Positions 39,760 through 47,985 of a DNA stretch of 52,146 nt are shown piece by piece (the stretch's first letter is position 1; each line of letters begins with the position of its first letter). A model generated the notes under the pieces. That model saw only the letters and a list, made by a program, of their open reading frames with translations, did not search any database and was not told the DNA's origin. Source of the stretch: an uncultured Bacteroidales bacterium (lineage in GTDB: Bacteria; Bacteroidota; Bacteroidia; Bacteroidales; UBA932); assembly GCA_900545245.1 (NCBI GenBank), contig UQYV01000022.1:1-52146 (forward strand). Reading direction: 5' to 3'. Made by a program: the position numbers and the translations under genes.

Positions 39760-40911
39760 ATGTTTGGCAAAATAAAGAAAGTATTGTTCGCACAGGCTGT
39801 GCTTGCATTCACCACGGTGTTTGCACCCGGCACTGCCTGTGCCAAAATTGACCCGTATGCGGGCCTCTCAATGGAATTGTCCGAAGTTCCGGCGTCTCTT
39901 TCAGTCGGAGAAACTGCTGAGATTACAGCCACGTTGGTCGGAGACAAGTCTTCGGATGTTTCGGCTACATACAAGTGGAAATCTCTTAATCCTACCGTCC
40001 TTTCGCTCAAGGAAGACGGCAACAGGGCTGTGCTGAAGGCCGAAAAGGGCGGCAAGGCAACTGTGCTGGTCTATATCGCCGAATGTGAGAGCGTCAAGGC
40101 AAAGGCTATCGTGGAGGTCAAGGAAGAAGGCGACGGCATTCTCCGAATCCTTGCAATAGGCAACAGTTTTTCTCAGGATGCCGTTGAACAGTATCTATAT
40201 GAACTTTTTGCCGCTTCCGGCAAGAAAGTCATCATCGGCAACCTCTACATCGGAGGATGCAGCCTTGAGAGACACTACAACAATATCAACAATGATGCGG
40301 CCGCATACGAATACCGCAAGATTGTGGATGGTCAGAAGACGAACGTTAAGGGGGTGAAGATTTCGACTGTTCTTGCCGAGGAACCGTGGGACTACATCAG
40401 CCTTCAGCAGGCAAGTGGTTTCTCCGGCAAGTATGAGACATGCTCTCCGTATCTCCCGGAGATTCTGAACTACGTCCGCGCGCGTTCAAAGTATGATGTG
40501 AAACTCATCTGGCACTCGACCTGGGCCTATGCGGCGAATTCGACGCATTCTGATTTCCCGAACTATAACAGCAATCAGATGACCATGTTCAACGCCATCG
40601 TTGACGTGGCGCAGAAGGTTATGGACAACAGTTCATATTCCTTTGACCTGCTTGTTCCTTCCGGCACCGCGATTCAGAATGGACGGACATCTTCTCTTGG
40701 AGACACCTTCAACCGCGACGGCTACCATCTTGAACTCACTTACGGAAGATACACGGCTGCATGCACATGGTTTGAAGCCATTTCCGGGAAGAATGTGGAG
40801 GAAACCTCATACGTGCCGTCTTCTATGAATGAGGTTAAGGCGAAAATCGCCCGCTCGGCAGCGCATAATGCGGTCTGCAAGCCTTACGTGGTGACGGATA
40901 TGTCCAAATAA
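39760..40911 (+). CDS. SGNH hydrolase (DUF4886-like) with N-terminal Ig-like domain
   Basis: A 383-residue exported protein. Signal peptide at 1-30 (FAQAVLAFTTVFAPGTACA). Residues 35-125 form a bacterial Ig-like (Big_2) domain (SMELSEVPASLSVGETAEITATL, split by YKWKSLNPTVLSL). The rest matches DUF4886/SGNH: the nucleophile in ILAIGNSFSQDAVEQYL, IGGCSLERH, YISLQQASG, and the C-terminal DGYHLELTYGRYTAA with the Asp-x-x-His pair. It probably removes an acyl substituent, such as acetyl, from the target glycan in the periplasm or at the surface. The ATG at 39760 is preferred to a TTG at 39751. Esterase substrate is inferred. Confidence 0.8.
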   Translation: MFGKIKKVLFAQAVLAFTTVFAPGTACAKIDPYAGLSMELSEVPASLSVGETAEITATLVGDKSSDVSATYKWKSLNPTVLSLKEDGNRAVLKAEKGGKATVLVYIAECESVKAKAIVEVKEEGDGILRILAIGNSFSQDAVEQYLYELFAASGKKVIIGNLYIGGCSLERHYNNINNDAAAYEYRKIVDGQKTNVKGVKISTVLAEEPWDYISLQQASGFSGKYETCSPYLPEILNYVRARSKYDVKLIWHSTWAYAANSTHSDFPNYNSNQMTMFNAIVDVAQKVMDNSSYSFDLLVPSGTAIQNGRTSSLGDTFNRDGYHLELTYGRYTAACTWFEAISGKNVEETSYVPSSMNEVKAKIARSAAHNAVCKPYVVTDMSK

Positions 40912-40921
40912 TACAGCTTAA

Positions 40922-43900
40922 ATGACAAAAATGAAAACACTCAAACGTTCTTTTGCCCTTCTCTTTTCCGTCATGTCTCTGTCAGTTTCAGGGGCTTTCG
41001 CTCAGGGACTTTATCTTGACAGCACATCTCCTGTGGGGAAGAATGCCTCAGAGATTGACGAACGTGCGTGGAACCTTGTGTCGCAAATGACGCTTGAGGA
41101 AAAGTGCGACTACATCGGCGAACTCACTTCTTTCGTGATTCGTCCCGTTGAACGTCTCGGCATACCTCAGCTTCTCATGGCAGATGGTCCACAGGGAATA
41201 CGCAACATACGGCGTCAGAACACCGTCAGTACGCTCTATCCGTGCGGGGTACTCACTGCAGCGACATGGAATCGCGAACTTGCCGACAAGCTCGGTCATG
41301 GGCTCGGGCAGGACGCCAGGGCGAGGGGAATCTCTTTTCTTCTCGGTCCGGGCGTGAACATCTATAGGGCACCGCTCTGTGGAAGAAATTTCGAGTATTT
41401 CGGCGAAGACCCGTACCTCACATCCGAGATTGCTGCCAATTACATCATTGGCGTGCAGCATGAGGGGGTGATTGCCACGGTGAAGCATTTCGCTGCAAAC
41501 AATCAGGAATGGAGCCGCCACCATACAAGCTCCGATGTCGATGAGCGCACGCTCCATGAAGTCTACTTCCCCGCATTCAGAAAGGCCGTGCAGGAGGCAC
41601 ATGTCGGAGCCGTGATGGATAGCTACAACCCCATTTTCGGGGTTCACGCCTCGGAGCATGGCTGGATGAATATTGAAGTGCTCCGCAATATGTGGGGCTT
41701 CGACGGAATACTCATGTCGGACTGGACTTCGGTCTATTCATCGTCGGGCGCAGCAAACGGAGGTCTTGACCTTGAATGCCCTAAAGGAGTGTACTTTACG
41801 GCAGAAAAGCTTGTCCCGCTCGTGAAGGCCGGAATTGTCAGCGAGGAGACTATCGACACCAAAGTATATCATATTCTCCATACGCTCAACCGCTTCGGAC
41901 TTCTTGACAAGGACATCAAGGACAGCAGCATTCCTCTCGACAATCCGGACAGCGATGCACTTTCGCTCGAAATTGCGAGGGAGGGAATCGTCATGCTCGA
42001 AAACCGTGGGAACGAACTTCCGTTCAGGAAGAAAGACCGCGTGCTCGTGCTCGGCCCTAACGCTTTCAACACTCCGACCGGAGGCGGAAGCGGATTCGTG
42101 CAGCCGTTCCACAGCGTTTCGGTTGCGGATGGCCTAAGCAAGGCATTGGGAGAAAAACATGTGACTCTCCTCCCGGACAGCCTCCTGTTTGCCGGCATGT
42201 CTGCGGACTCGGTCAAGGCCGGTGCCGTGAATGCGGATGTTCTTGCGGCAGCTCTGAAAAAGGCCGACAGGGTGATTTATTGCGCCGGATTCAACAGCAA
42301 AATTGAAGGTGAGGGCTTTGACCGTCCGTTTGCGCTTCCGGCGGCACAGAGGCGTGTGATTAATGAGATTGCCGCCGCGCACGCTCATCTTACAGTCGTG
42401 CTCAATGCCGGCGGTGGAGTCAACTTCAATGGTTGGAGCGAGGGTGTGGAGGCCGTGCTGCTTGCATGGTATCCGGGGCAGAGGGGCGGAGATGCCATCG
42501 CGGAAGTGCTCTCAGGCAAGGTGTCTCCAAGCGGAAAGCTTCCGATAAGCATTGAGAACCGCTGGGAGGATAACCCTGTGCATGATAGCTACCACGAGAA
42601 TACTCCAGTCTTCACGCAGAACACGAAGACAAAGAGAGTCGAATATAGGGAGGGCATTTTCTATGGCTACAAAGGATATGAGAAAAACGGAACACCTGTT
42701 CGCTATCCTTTCGGTTATGGCTTGTCCTACAGCAAGTTCGACTATTCTGACCTCTGCGTTGAGAAACTTGGCTCCGACAGTCTGACGGTTTCCTTCATAG
42801 TGGCGAACACGGGAAAGCGCGATGCTTCGGAAATTTCTCAAGTCTATGTCAGCGACCTTTCATGCTCGGTGCCACGTCCAGTCAAGGAACTCAAGGGATT
42901 CTGCAAGAATTTCATTAAAAAGGGCGGCAGAACCAGAGTCGAGATTACGCTCGGTAAGGACGCTTTCTCGTTCTATGACGTGAAGAGCAAGTCTTTCGTC
43001 GTCGAGCCGGGAGTGTTTGAAATTCTTGTTGGCGCCTCTTCTGCGGACATCCGTTTGAGGCAGAACGTGCAGATAGGCGCTGATGAATATCGGACAATGG
43101 CAATCGAACCTGACAGAACATCGGTCATAAGAAATCCGCTCACCGGATGGGTGATGTATCTCGGACGGGGGTGGAGCCGGGATTTTGGAACAGAAGTCGG
43201 CTATGACAACTGGCCGGCGGGTCCGGACGGGCAGATGAAAGTCCGCGTGTCGGACTACTGCGGCACCGCCTACATCCGCACAAGCTGGTCTTCGATGGAG
43301 CCGGAAGAGGGGAAATATTTCTGGAACGACCCGGATTCCCGTCTTAATGGGCTGCTGGACGAAGTTCGCCACCGTGGAATGAGACTCGCGTTCCGCATTG
43401 TCGTTGACGGGCGCGACCAGGGGCAGAACACTCCGCAGTATGTGATTGACGCTGGAGCAAAATGCTTCACAAGCAAGGTCGGCAGCCGGGAAGTCTACAC
43501 ACCCTACCCGGACGACAAGGTGTTTCAGGAAAAATATGAAAAGTTCCTCACAGCATTTGCACAGAGGTTCAACTCTTCAGATGAGATTGATTTCATCGAT
43601 GCCTACGGACTTGGAAAATGGGGTGAGGCCCATTCGATGAGATATATGGATGAGGCGAACAAGATACCTGTATATGAATGGATTACAGACCTTTATGCAC
43701 GTCTGTTCACGAACATTCCGCTTGTTATGAACTATCATCGGGTGCTCGCCGCACAGACCATCGACGGATGGGAGGACGCGCCGAATCCGGACACGGAGAA
43801 GCTTCTTGCTTCTGCGATTTCGAAGGGCTACAGCCTCCGTCACGACGCGTTCGGAATGACAGGCTACTATATGGACTGGGAAAAGGAATATGCCGCAAGG

Positions 43901-44542
43901 TGGCGCTACCGTCTGCCGATTATCTTCGAGGGAGGCTGGATTACCGGGGCGCATCACCGCTATTGGAAGGATCCTAGCGGGAAGTACCGCGAGGGACATC
44001 CGGAAGACGTACGCAGGGGAGAGATGGAGATTGCGGAGGAGACCCACGTGAATATGATGGATTTCCGCGTGGGCAACGAGACGGAAAGCTGGTTCCAGAA
44101 CTATGATCTCGTTCAGAGGTTTGTCAGCGAGGGAGGTTATAGGCTCTATCCTTCGTCGGTGACCGTCCCTACAACCGCAGAATCGGGAGAAACCGTTTGT
44201 CTCTCTCACGTCTGGGAAAACCTCGGCTGGGGCTACTGTCCGAACAACATCCGTCAATGGCACTACCGCTACAAGCCGGCATTCGTGCTTCTCGACTCTG
44301 AAGGGAAAGTCGTCCGGACATTCGTTGACCGGCAGTCAGAGCCGTCCGAGTGGATTAAGGGGAAACCTGGGTCGCACAGTTTCAGCGCCGACCTGAAGGG
44401 AATCGCTCCGGGCGAGTACACCTGGGCAATCGGAATTGCTGATACGATGCGCGGCAACAGAAAGGGGCTGAACATCGCCGTCGACAGGGAGCATCTCACT
44501 CCCGAAGGATGGCTTAAACTTGAGAAAGTTACAATAAGATAA
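40922..44542 (+). CDS. GH3 beta-glycosidase fused to TIM-barrel module (paralogue B)
   Basis: A 1206-residue secreted protein. Signal peptide 1-28 (AFA-QG). Residues 45-715 are a full GH3 enzyme: MADGPQGIR, KHFAANNQ, the nucleophile Asp267 in GILMSDWTSVY, the GH3_C domain with acid/base candidate Glu464 in EGEGFDR, and the fibronectin-III-like domain (SLTVSFIVANTGKRDASEISQVYVSD, split). Residues about 720-1206 are a second copy of the paralogue A module, with Glu902 in AYGLGKWGEAHS and Glu1003 in PIIFEGGWITGAH, and the same C-terminal beta domain. GH3 enzymes of about 750 residues are normal; this C-terminal fusion is not one I know. It suggests the two catalytic units act in turn on one glycan. 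Confidence 0.88.
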   Translation: MTKMKTLKRSFALLFSVMSLSVSGAFAQGLYLDSTSPVGKNASEIDERAWNLVSQMTLEEKCDYIGELTSFVIRPVERLGIPQLLMADGPQGIRNIRRQNTVSTLYPCGVLTAATWNRELADKLGHGLGQDARARGISFLLGPGVNIYRAPLCGRNFEYFGEDPYLTSEIAANYIIGVQHEGVIATVKHFAANNQEWSRHHTSSDVDERTLHEVYFPAFRKAVQEAHVGAVMDSYNPIFGVHASEHGWMNIEVLRNMWGFDGILMSDWTSVYSSSGAANGGLDLECPKGVYFTAEKLVPLVKAGIVSEETIDTKVYHILHTLNRFGLLDKDIKDSSIPLDNPDSDALSLEIAREGIVMLENRGNELPFRKKDRVLVLGPNAFNTPTGGGSGFVQPFHSVSVADGLSKALGEKHVTLLPDSLLFAGMSADSVKAGAVNADVLAAALKKADRVIYCAGFNSKIEGEGFDRPFALPAAQRRVINEIAAAHAHLTVVLNAGGGVNFNGWSEGVEAVLLAWYPGQRGGDAIAEVLSGKVSPSGKLPISIENRWEDNPVHDSYHENTPVFTQNTKTKRVEYREGIFYGYKGYEKNGTPVRYPFGYGLSYSKFDYSDLCVEKLGSDSLTVSFIVANTGKRDASEISQVYVSDLSCSVPRPVKELKGFCKNFIKKGGRTRVEITLGKDAFSFYDVKSKSFVVEPGVFEILVGASSADIRLRQNVQIGADEYRTMAIEPDRTSVIRNPLTGWVMYLGRGWSRDFGTEVGYDNWPAGPDGQMKVRVSDYCGTAYIRTSWSSMEPEEGKYFWNDPDSRLNGLLDEVRHRGMRLAFRIVVDGRDQGQNTPQYVIDAGAKCFTSKVGSREVYTPYPDDKVFQEKYEKFLTAFAQRFNSSDEIDFIDAYGLGKWGEAHSMRYMDEANKIPVYEWITDLYARLFTNIPLVMNYHRVLAAQTIDGWEDAPNPDTEKLLASAISKGYSLRHDAFGMTGYYMDWEKEYAARWRYRLPIIFEGGWITGAHHRYWKDPSGKYREGHPEDVRRGEMEIAEETHVNMMDFRVGNETESWFQNYDLVQRFVSEGGYRLYPSSVTVPTTAESGETVCLSHVWENLGWGYCPNNIRQWHYRYKPAFVLLDSEGKVVRTFVDRQSEPSEWIKGKPGSHSFSADLKGIAPGEYTWAIGIADTMRGNRKGLNIAVDREHLTPEGWLKLEKVTIR

Positions 44543-44576
44543 AACCATACAAATTTAATAGCCAACATTTTAATAC

Positions 44577-44735
44577 ATGAAAGTATCTATGATACAGGAA
44601 ATTTCAAATCGGGGGGGGGAATATACAAGTCCGTCCCTTCAGCTCATGGAAGTGAGCGCGGAGTCAGGCTTCGCGGCGAGTGACGAAAAAACAGGAATAT
44701 ACGCAAGCCCATATGTTGACGGCGAGGCATTTTAA
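44577..44735 (+). CDS. 52-residue small protein containing a G9 homopolymer
   Basis: An open frame from ATG 44577 to TAA 44735: it encodes MKVSMIQEISNRGGE, then YTSPSLQLMEVSAESGFAAS and DEKTGIYASPYVDGEAF. The YxSPxLxxMEVSAExGFxAS pattern resembles short proteins that precede fimbrillin-like genes in Bacteroidales, as I remember them. No signal peptide. The codons for Arg-Gly-Gly-Glu contain nine consecutive G bases (44611-44619) in frame; eight or ten Gs would stop translation at 44655 or 44683. The stop lies 13 bases before the next gene's ATG, so translation could be coupled. A real gene is likely but not proven; it could be a leader peptide. Confidence 0.55.
   Translation: MKVSMIQEISNRGGEYTSPSLQLMEVSAESGFAASDEKTGIYASPYVDGEAF
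44611..44619 (+). repeat. G9 mononucleotide tract
   Basis: Nine consecutive G bases inside the small reading frame, the only such tract noticed in this window. Homopolymeric G tracts of this length are prone to slipped-strand changes. The present length keeps the 52-residue frame open. Confidence 0.9.
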
Positions 44736-44748
44736 AGAAGGAAGGACC

Positions 44749-46320
44749 ATGAAACGTTTAGCAATATCATTTCTTGCGGCGGCCGCACTCGCAGGCTGCG
44801 CAAAGCTCGGTCTTGAGACAGTTGAAAGCACACCGTCAGAAGGACAGACCCCGTTCGTCCTCTATGTAAGCACCCCGTCCGGGGACCGGCAGCCTTCCGA
44901 GACTAAGACATCGTTCAATGAGGAGACCTACGAGGTCACATGGAAGGATGGCGATGCCCTCGCCGTGACAATCCGCGGCAAGTTGTATAAGTTCACAAAG
45001 GTTGAGGGGCAGGAGAATGCGTTCAGTTGCTCGGATTTCAAACCAGAGGATGGCAAGGAGTATGAATATGACATACTCTATCCCTATTCTGACAACGGGC
45101 AGTTCGCGACGTCGGGATATGTCAAGACTCCTATGCACGGAACCGCCAAGGCTGTCGGCAGCGCCTCTCCGAATGTCAGGCTCGAACAGCTTACAGGAGT
45201 CATCAAGGTGACAATCAAAAACGAAAATACCAGTGGCACTGCTAAGCTTACTACACTTCGTATTGAACGGACTGACGGTGGGATACTTGGCGGACAGCAC
45301 ACTCTCAAGGGGCCCGTGTCTGGTAAAACAGACAACTGTACCACAGTTGTCAGACAGGATAAAAAGATAGAAGCCGGAAAATCAATAGATATGTATCTTC
45401 AATGTGCTCCGTTTATGGCAAAAGAAGGTACAAGTCTTTGTATTAAATATGTGATAGACGGTGCACAGTATATGGCGACAAAGACTTTCTCCAAAGATAT
45501 TGAATTTGCTGCCGGCAAGGTCAATGGAACATCGGTTTCATTTGGCGAGTCCCACTTTATAGAGGGAACTGCAATTGCCGATGGCGTGCAGGAAATGACA
45601 AAGTGTCTTGAAAAATGCAACTTGTACGCTTTTCGCGCAAAGTTCTCTGAAGGCGATTTCCGTATTCGTGTGACTGGAGAGAATGGTGGCATTTATGCAC
45701 CGGTCTCAGGGAATGATATCAGTGACGGACAGACTGTTGACCTTGTGAAGAATAAGAACGGGCATTGGACAATACCTGAGGCTGGAGTTTATCGTGTCGT
45801 AGTTGATTTTGATACAAAAAAGGTGGCGATATATTCGTCGGAAAAAGACCTTCAGCCATTTACGGTTAAATGGCAGCCGAATTGGAAGACACCGAAAGAT
45901 ACTAATAATGGGCATGCCTGGATAACTACAACGGTAGATACAATTTATGGACGAGGCGAGTCCGTCGGTTGGGCGGCTACGGGTAAAGATCTTAAATGTA
46001 AAGTCTCCCTTGCAGATCCTCAGGTTCTTGTTTACACTGGAGGGGTACTTCGTTCGGAGGGGGGACGTACGGATTTCGCAATTATTTCGAGCCTCAAGGT
46101 TGACGGATATAACGGAGGAAAAGCTTATAATACTAACAACTCATATGTGTTTGCGCCAGTATATACTGGTACCGATTATGACCAGAGTATAACATTGGGG
46201 AAATGGATGGATATGGAAGGCGGCTCGTACTTGCGTGGTAACTACTTTAAAATTCCGAAAGATACCAACTTCATTATCTTTGACATCAGAAATATGAAAA
46301 TCTGGTTCGAGCAGCGATAG
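44749..46320 (+). CDS. fimbrillin-like/SusE-F-like surface lipoprotein
   Basis: A 523-residue lipoprotein; the start at 44749 gives MKRLAISFLAAAALAGC (Cys17) and a good GGAAGGA upstream. The N-terminal ~250 residues have fimbrillin-like features (ETKTSFNEETYEVTWKDGDALAVTI and later SGVIKV-type strands). The C-terminal ~200 residues (AGVYRVVVDFDTKKVAIYS, LVYTGGV, LGKWMDM, FDIRNMKIWF) parallel the C-terminus of the SusE/F-like protein at 36780, so it is probably a second surface glycan-binding protein rather than a pilus subunit. Base composition drops toward AT in the second half (about 45.2-46.2 kb), unlike its neighbours, suggesting a different history. Confidence 0.7.
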   Translation: MKRLAISFLAAAALAGCAKLGLETVESTPSEGQTPFVLYVSTPSGDRQPSETKTSFNEETYEVTWKDGDALAVTIRGKLYKFTKVEGQENAFSCSDFKPEDGKEYEYDILYPYSDNGQFATSGYVKTPMHGTAKAVGSASPNVRLEQLTGVIKVTIKNENTSGTAKLTTLRIERTDGGILGGQHTLKGPVSGKTDNCTTVVRQDKKIEAGKSIDMYLQCAPFMAKEGTSLCIKYVIDGAQYMATKTFSKDIEFAAGKVNGTSVSFGESHFIEGTAIADGVQEMTKCLEKCNLYAFRAKFSEGDFRIRVTGENGGIYAPVSGNDISDGQTVDLVKNKNGHWTIPEAGVYRVVVDFDTKKVAIYSSEKDLQPFTVKWQPNWKTPKDTNNGHAWITTTVDTIYGRGESVGWAATGKDLKCKVSLADPQVLVYTGGVLRSEGGRTDFAIISSLKVDGYNGGKAYNTNNSYVFAPVYTGTDYDQSITLGKWMDMEGGSYLRGNYFKIPKDTNFIIFDIRNMKIWFEQR

Positions 46321-46340
46321 TCAAACTTGAAAAACGATAA

Positions 46341-47918
46341 ATGAGAATCAACAGAACAACACTTTTCACGGCGCTCACGCTGTTCCTTGCTGCAGTTTCC
46401 TGCGGCAAGGAACAGCCGGGCGGTGGCGAACCGGAAGTTGCGGGCGTGACCGTTAATTTCGCTCCGGACAGGAACACCGTGTTCCCTAACCCACTGTGCG
46501 GATGGGTGCTCTATGCGGGACTCGGCAACGACTTGAGCGGCTTCTGGGAGAGATATGACAACATGCCGTCCTCTGTCGGAACGGTCAGAGCCACCGACTA
46601 TGCAAAGACGTTGCTCGTTCGCACGACATGGGGACAGCTGAATCCGGAAGACGGAGTCTACATCTGGCAGGAAGACTGCAATACCGTCTATGCCCGGCGC
46701 TACAAAAAGCTTGTCGCCGAGGCCCACAGACGCAATATGCGCATCGGCTATGGCTTTGCCATCGACAGCCGTGACAAGCACGAGTTCTGCACGCCTCTCT
46801 ACGTCCGCGACAAATACGGTGCGCAGGGCTATGCCACACGCACCGGTTCAATGGACGTCTGGTCGCCATATCCCGACGACCCGGCGTTTCAGAAGTGTTA
46901 CGAGAAGTTCATCCACGACTTTGCCGAACACATCAATAACCCCGACTCCACTGAATTCGTCCACGGTGTCGGCATCGGCAAATGGGGCGAGTACCATTCC
47001 TGCATCTACTCCACCGGCGACGAAACCCCGAAGAAGGCCGTTTTCGATTGGGTTACGTCCCTCTTTGCAAAGGAGTTTACCAAGATCCCGATTTTCATCA
47101 ACTACCACAAGGCCGTGGGGTCAACCAGCGGAGACAAACTCAGTCCGGACTCCGAGGGCATGATTGACTCCGCCGTGAAAAAGGGCTTCGGGATAGGCAG
47201 CGGTGCGTTCGGAATGAAGACCTACTACGGCACATGGGAGAAGAGCATTGCCGCCAAATATCGCTATCAGGTGCCACTCATTGCCGAAGGCGGATGGGTC
47301 AAGGCCTCTCACGGTGATGCACCGATGCGCTGGGACAGCGAGAAATACAAAGACTGGGCGGATGTCCGCAAGGGCGAGTTTGACCAGGCACGCGAGGCAT
47401 GTGCCAGCATGATGGACCTGCGCTACAACGACAATCTTGAAGTGAGCGAGGCTTGGTCGTGGTTCAATGAGGCCTACGACTATCTCGTTCAGTTCATACA
47501 GGACGGCAACTATCGTGTCTATCCTTCCAAGGTGATTGCCCCACAAGAGGTGACACCAGGTGAAAAGGTTGCGGTTCTTCACCGCTGGGCAAACCTCGGC
47601 TATGCTTACTGCCCGACCAACTTTCGCCCGTTCCTGAACAAGTACAAGGTGGCGTTCGCCCTGCTTGACAAATCTTCGGAAAAGCCGGTGAAAATCTTCT
47701 ACGACGAGCAGGCTCAGCCTCACGACTGGCTGAAAGGAAAGCCGAAGCAGTATCGCTTCACGTTCACAGTCGACGGCGTCCCTGCTGGGGAATATGTTTG
47801 GGCGACAGGAATCGTCGATGACGCTTCCGCAGAAAAGAAAATAGGCATATATTCGTCCGCGAAGGGCGACTACACCAAAGACGGTTGGCTAAAGATTGCC
47901 AACGTCACGGTTCGATAG
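46341..47918 (+). CDS. glycosidase-like TIM-barrel lipoprotein, paralogue C (DUF4832-like)
   Basis: A 525-residue lipoprotein (LFLAAVSC, Cys21). It is homologous along its length to paralogue A and to the C-terminal half of the GH3 fusion: VFPNPLCGWVLYAG, LLVRTTWGQLNPEDGVYIW, GVGIGKWGEYHS (Glu217), PLIAEGGWVKASH (Glu316) and a C-terminal HRWANLGYAYCPTNFRPFLNKYKVAFALLD domain. It is the most divergent copy: FAIDSRDKHEFCTP replaces the FRVVVDGRDQxxNTPQ of the other two, so the binding site probably differs. Last structural gene before the regulator; 20 bases follow the preceding gene. Enzymatic activity is inferred, not shown. Confidence 0.7.
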   Translation: MRINRTTLFTALTLFLAAVSCGKEQPGGGEPEVAGVTVNFAPDRNTVFPNPLCGWVLYAGLGNDLSGFWERYDNMPSSVGTVRATDYAKTLLVRTTWGQLNPEDGVYIWQEDCNTVYARRYKKLVAEAHRRNMRIGYGFAIDSRDKHEFCTPLYVRDKYGAQGYATRTGSMDVWSPYPDDPAFQKCYEKFIHDFAEHINNPDSTEFVHGVGIGKWGEYHSCIYSTGDETPKKAVFDWVTSLFAKEFTKIPIFINYHKAVGSTSGDKLSPDSEGMIDSAVKKGFGIGSGAFGMKTYYGTWEKSIAAKYRYQVPLIAEGGWVKASHGDAPMRWDSEKYKDWADVRKGEFDQAREACASMMDLRYNDNLEVSEAWSWFNEAYDYLVQFIQDGNYRVYPSKVIAPQEVTPGEKVAVLHRWANLGYAYCPTNFRPFLNKYKVAFALLDKSSEKPVKIFYDEQAQPHDWLKGKPKQYRFTFTVDGVPAGEYVWATGIVDDASAEKKIGIYSSAKGDYTKDGWLKIANVTVR

Positions 47919-47954
47919 TTCGGCGCGGGTAGTGTCGGTATGTGAAATTTTGAT

Positions 47955-47962
47955 TATTTTTG
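47955..47962 (+). promoter_or_regulatory. candidate -7 box for the sensor gene
   Basis: TATTTTTG (47955-47962) fits TAnnTTTG, 23 bases before the sensor start, in the 67-base gap after paralogue C. No TTTG lies at the right upstream distance, so the call is tentative. Confidence 0.35.
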
Positions 47963-47985
47963 TAATCTGAATACACTGACTGATA

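Noticed and set aside
44680..44748. N-terminal extension of the fimbrillin-like lipoprotein from GTG at 44680
   Set aside because: It would bury the lipoprotein signal and overlaps the small G9 gene; the ATG at 44749 has a good upstream site and a proper lipobox.
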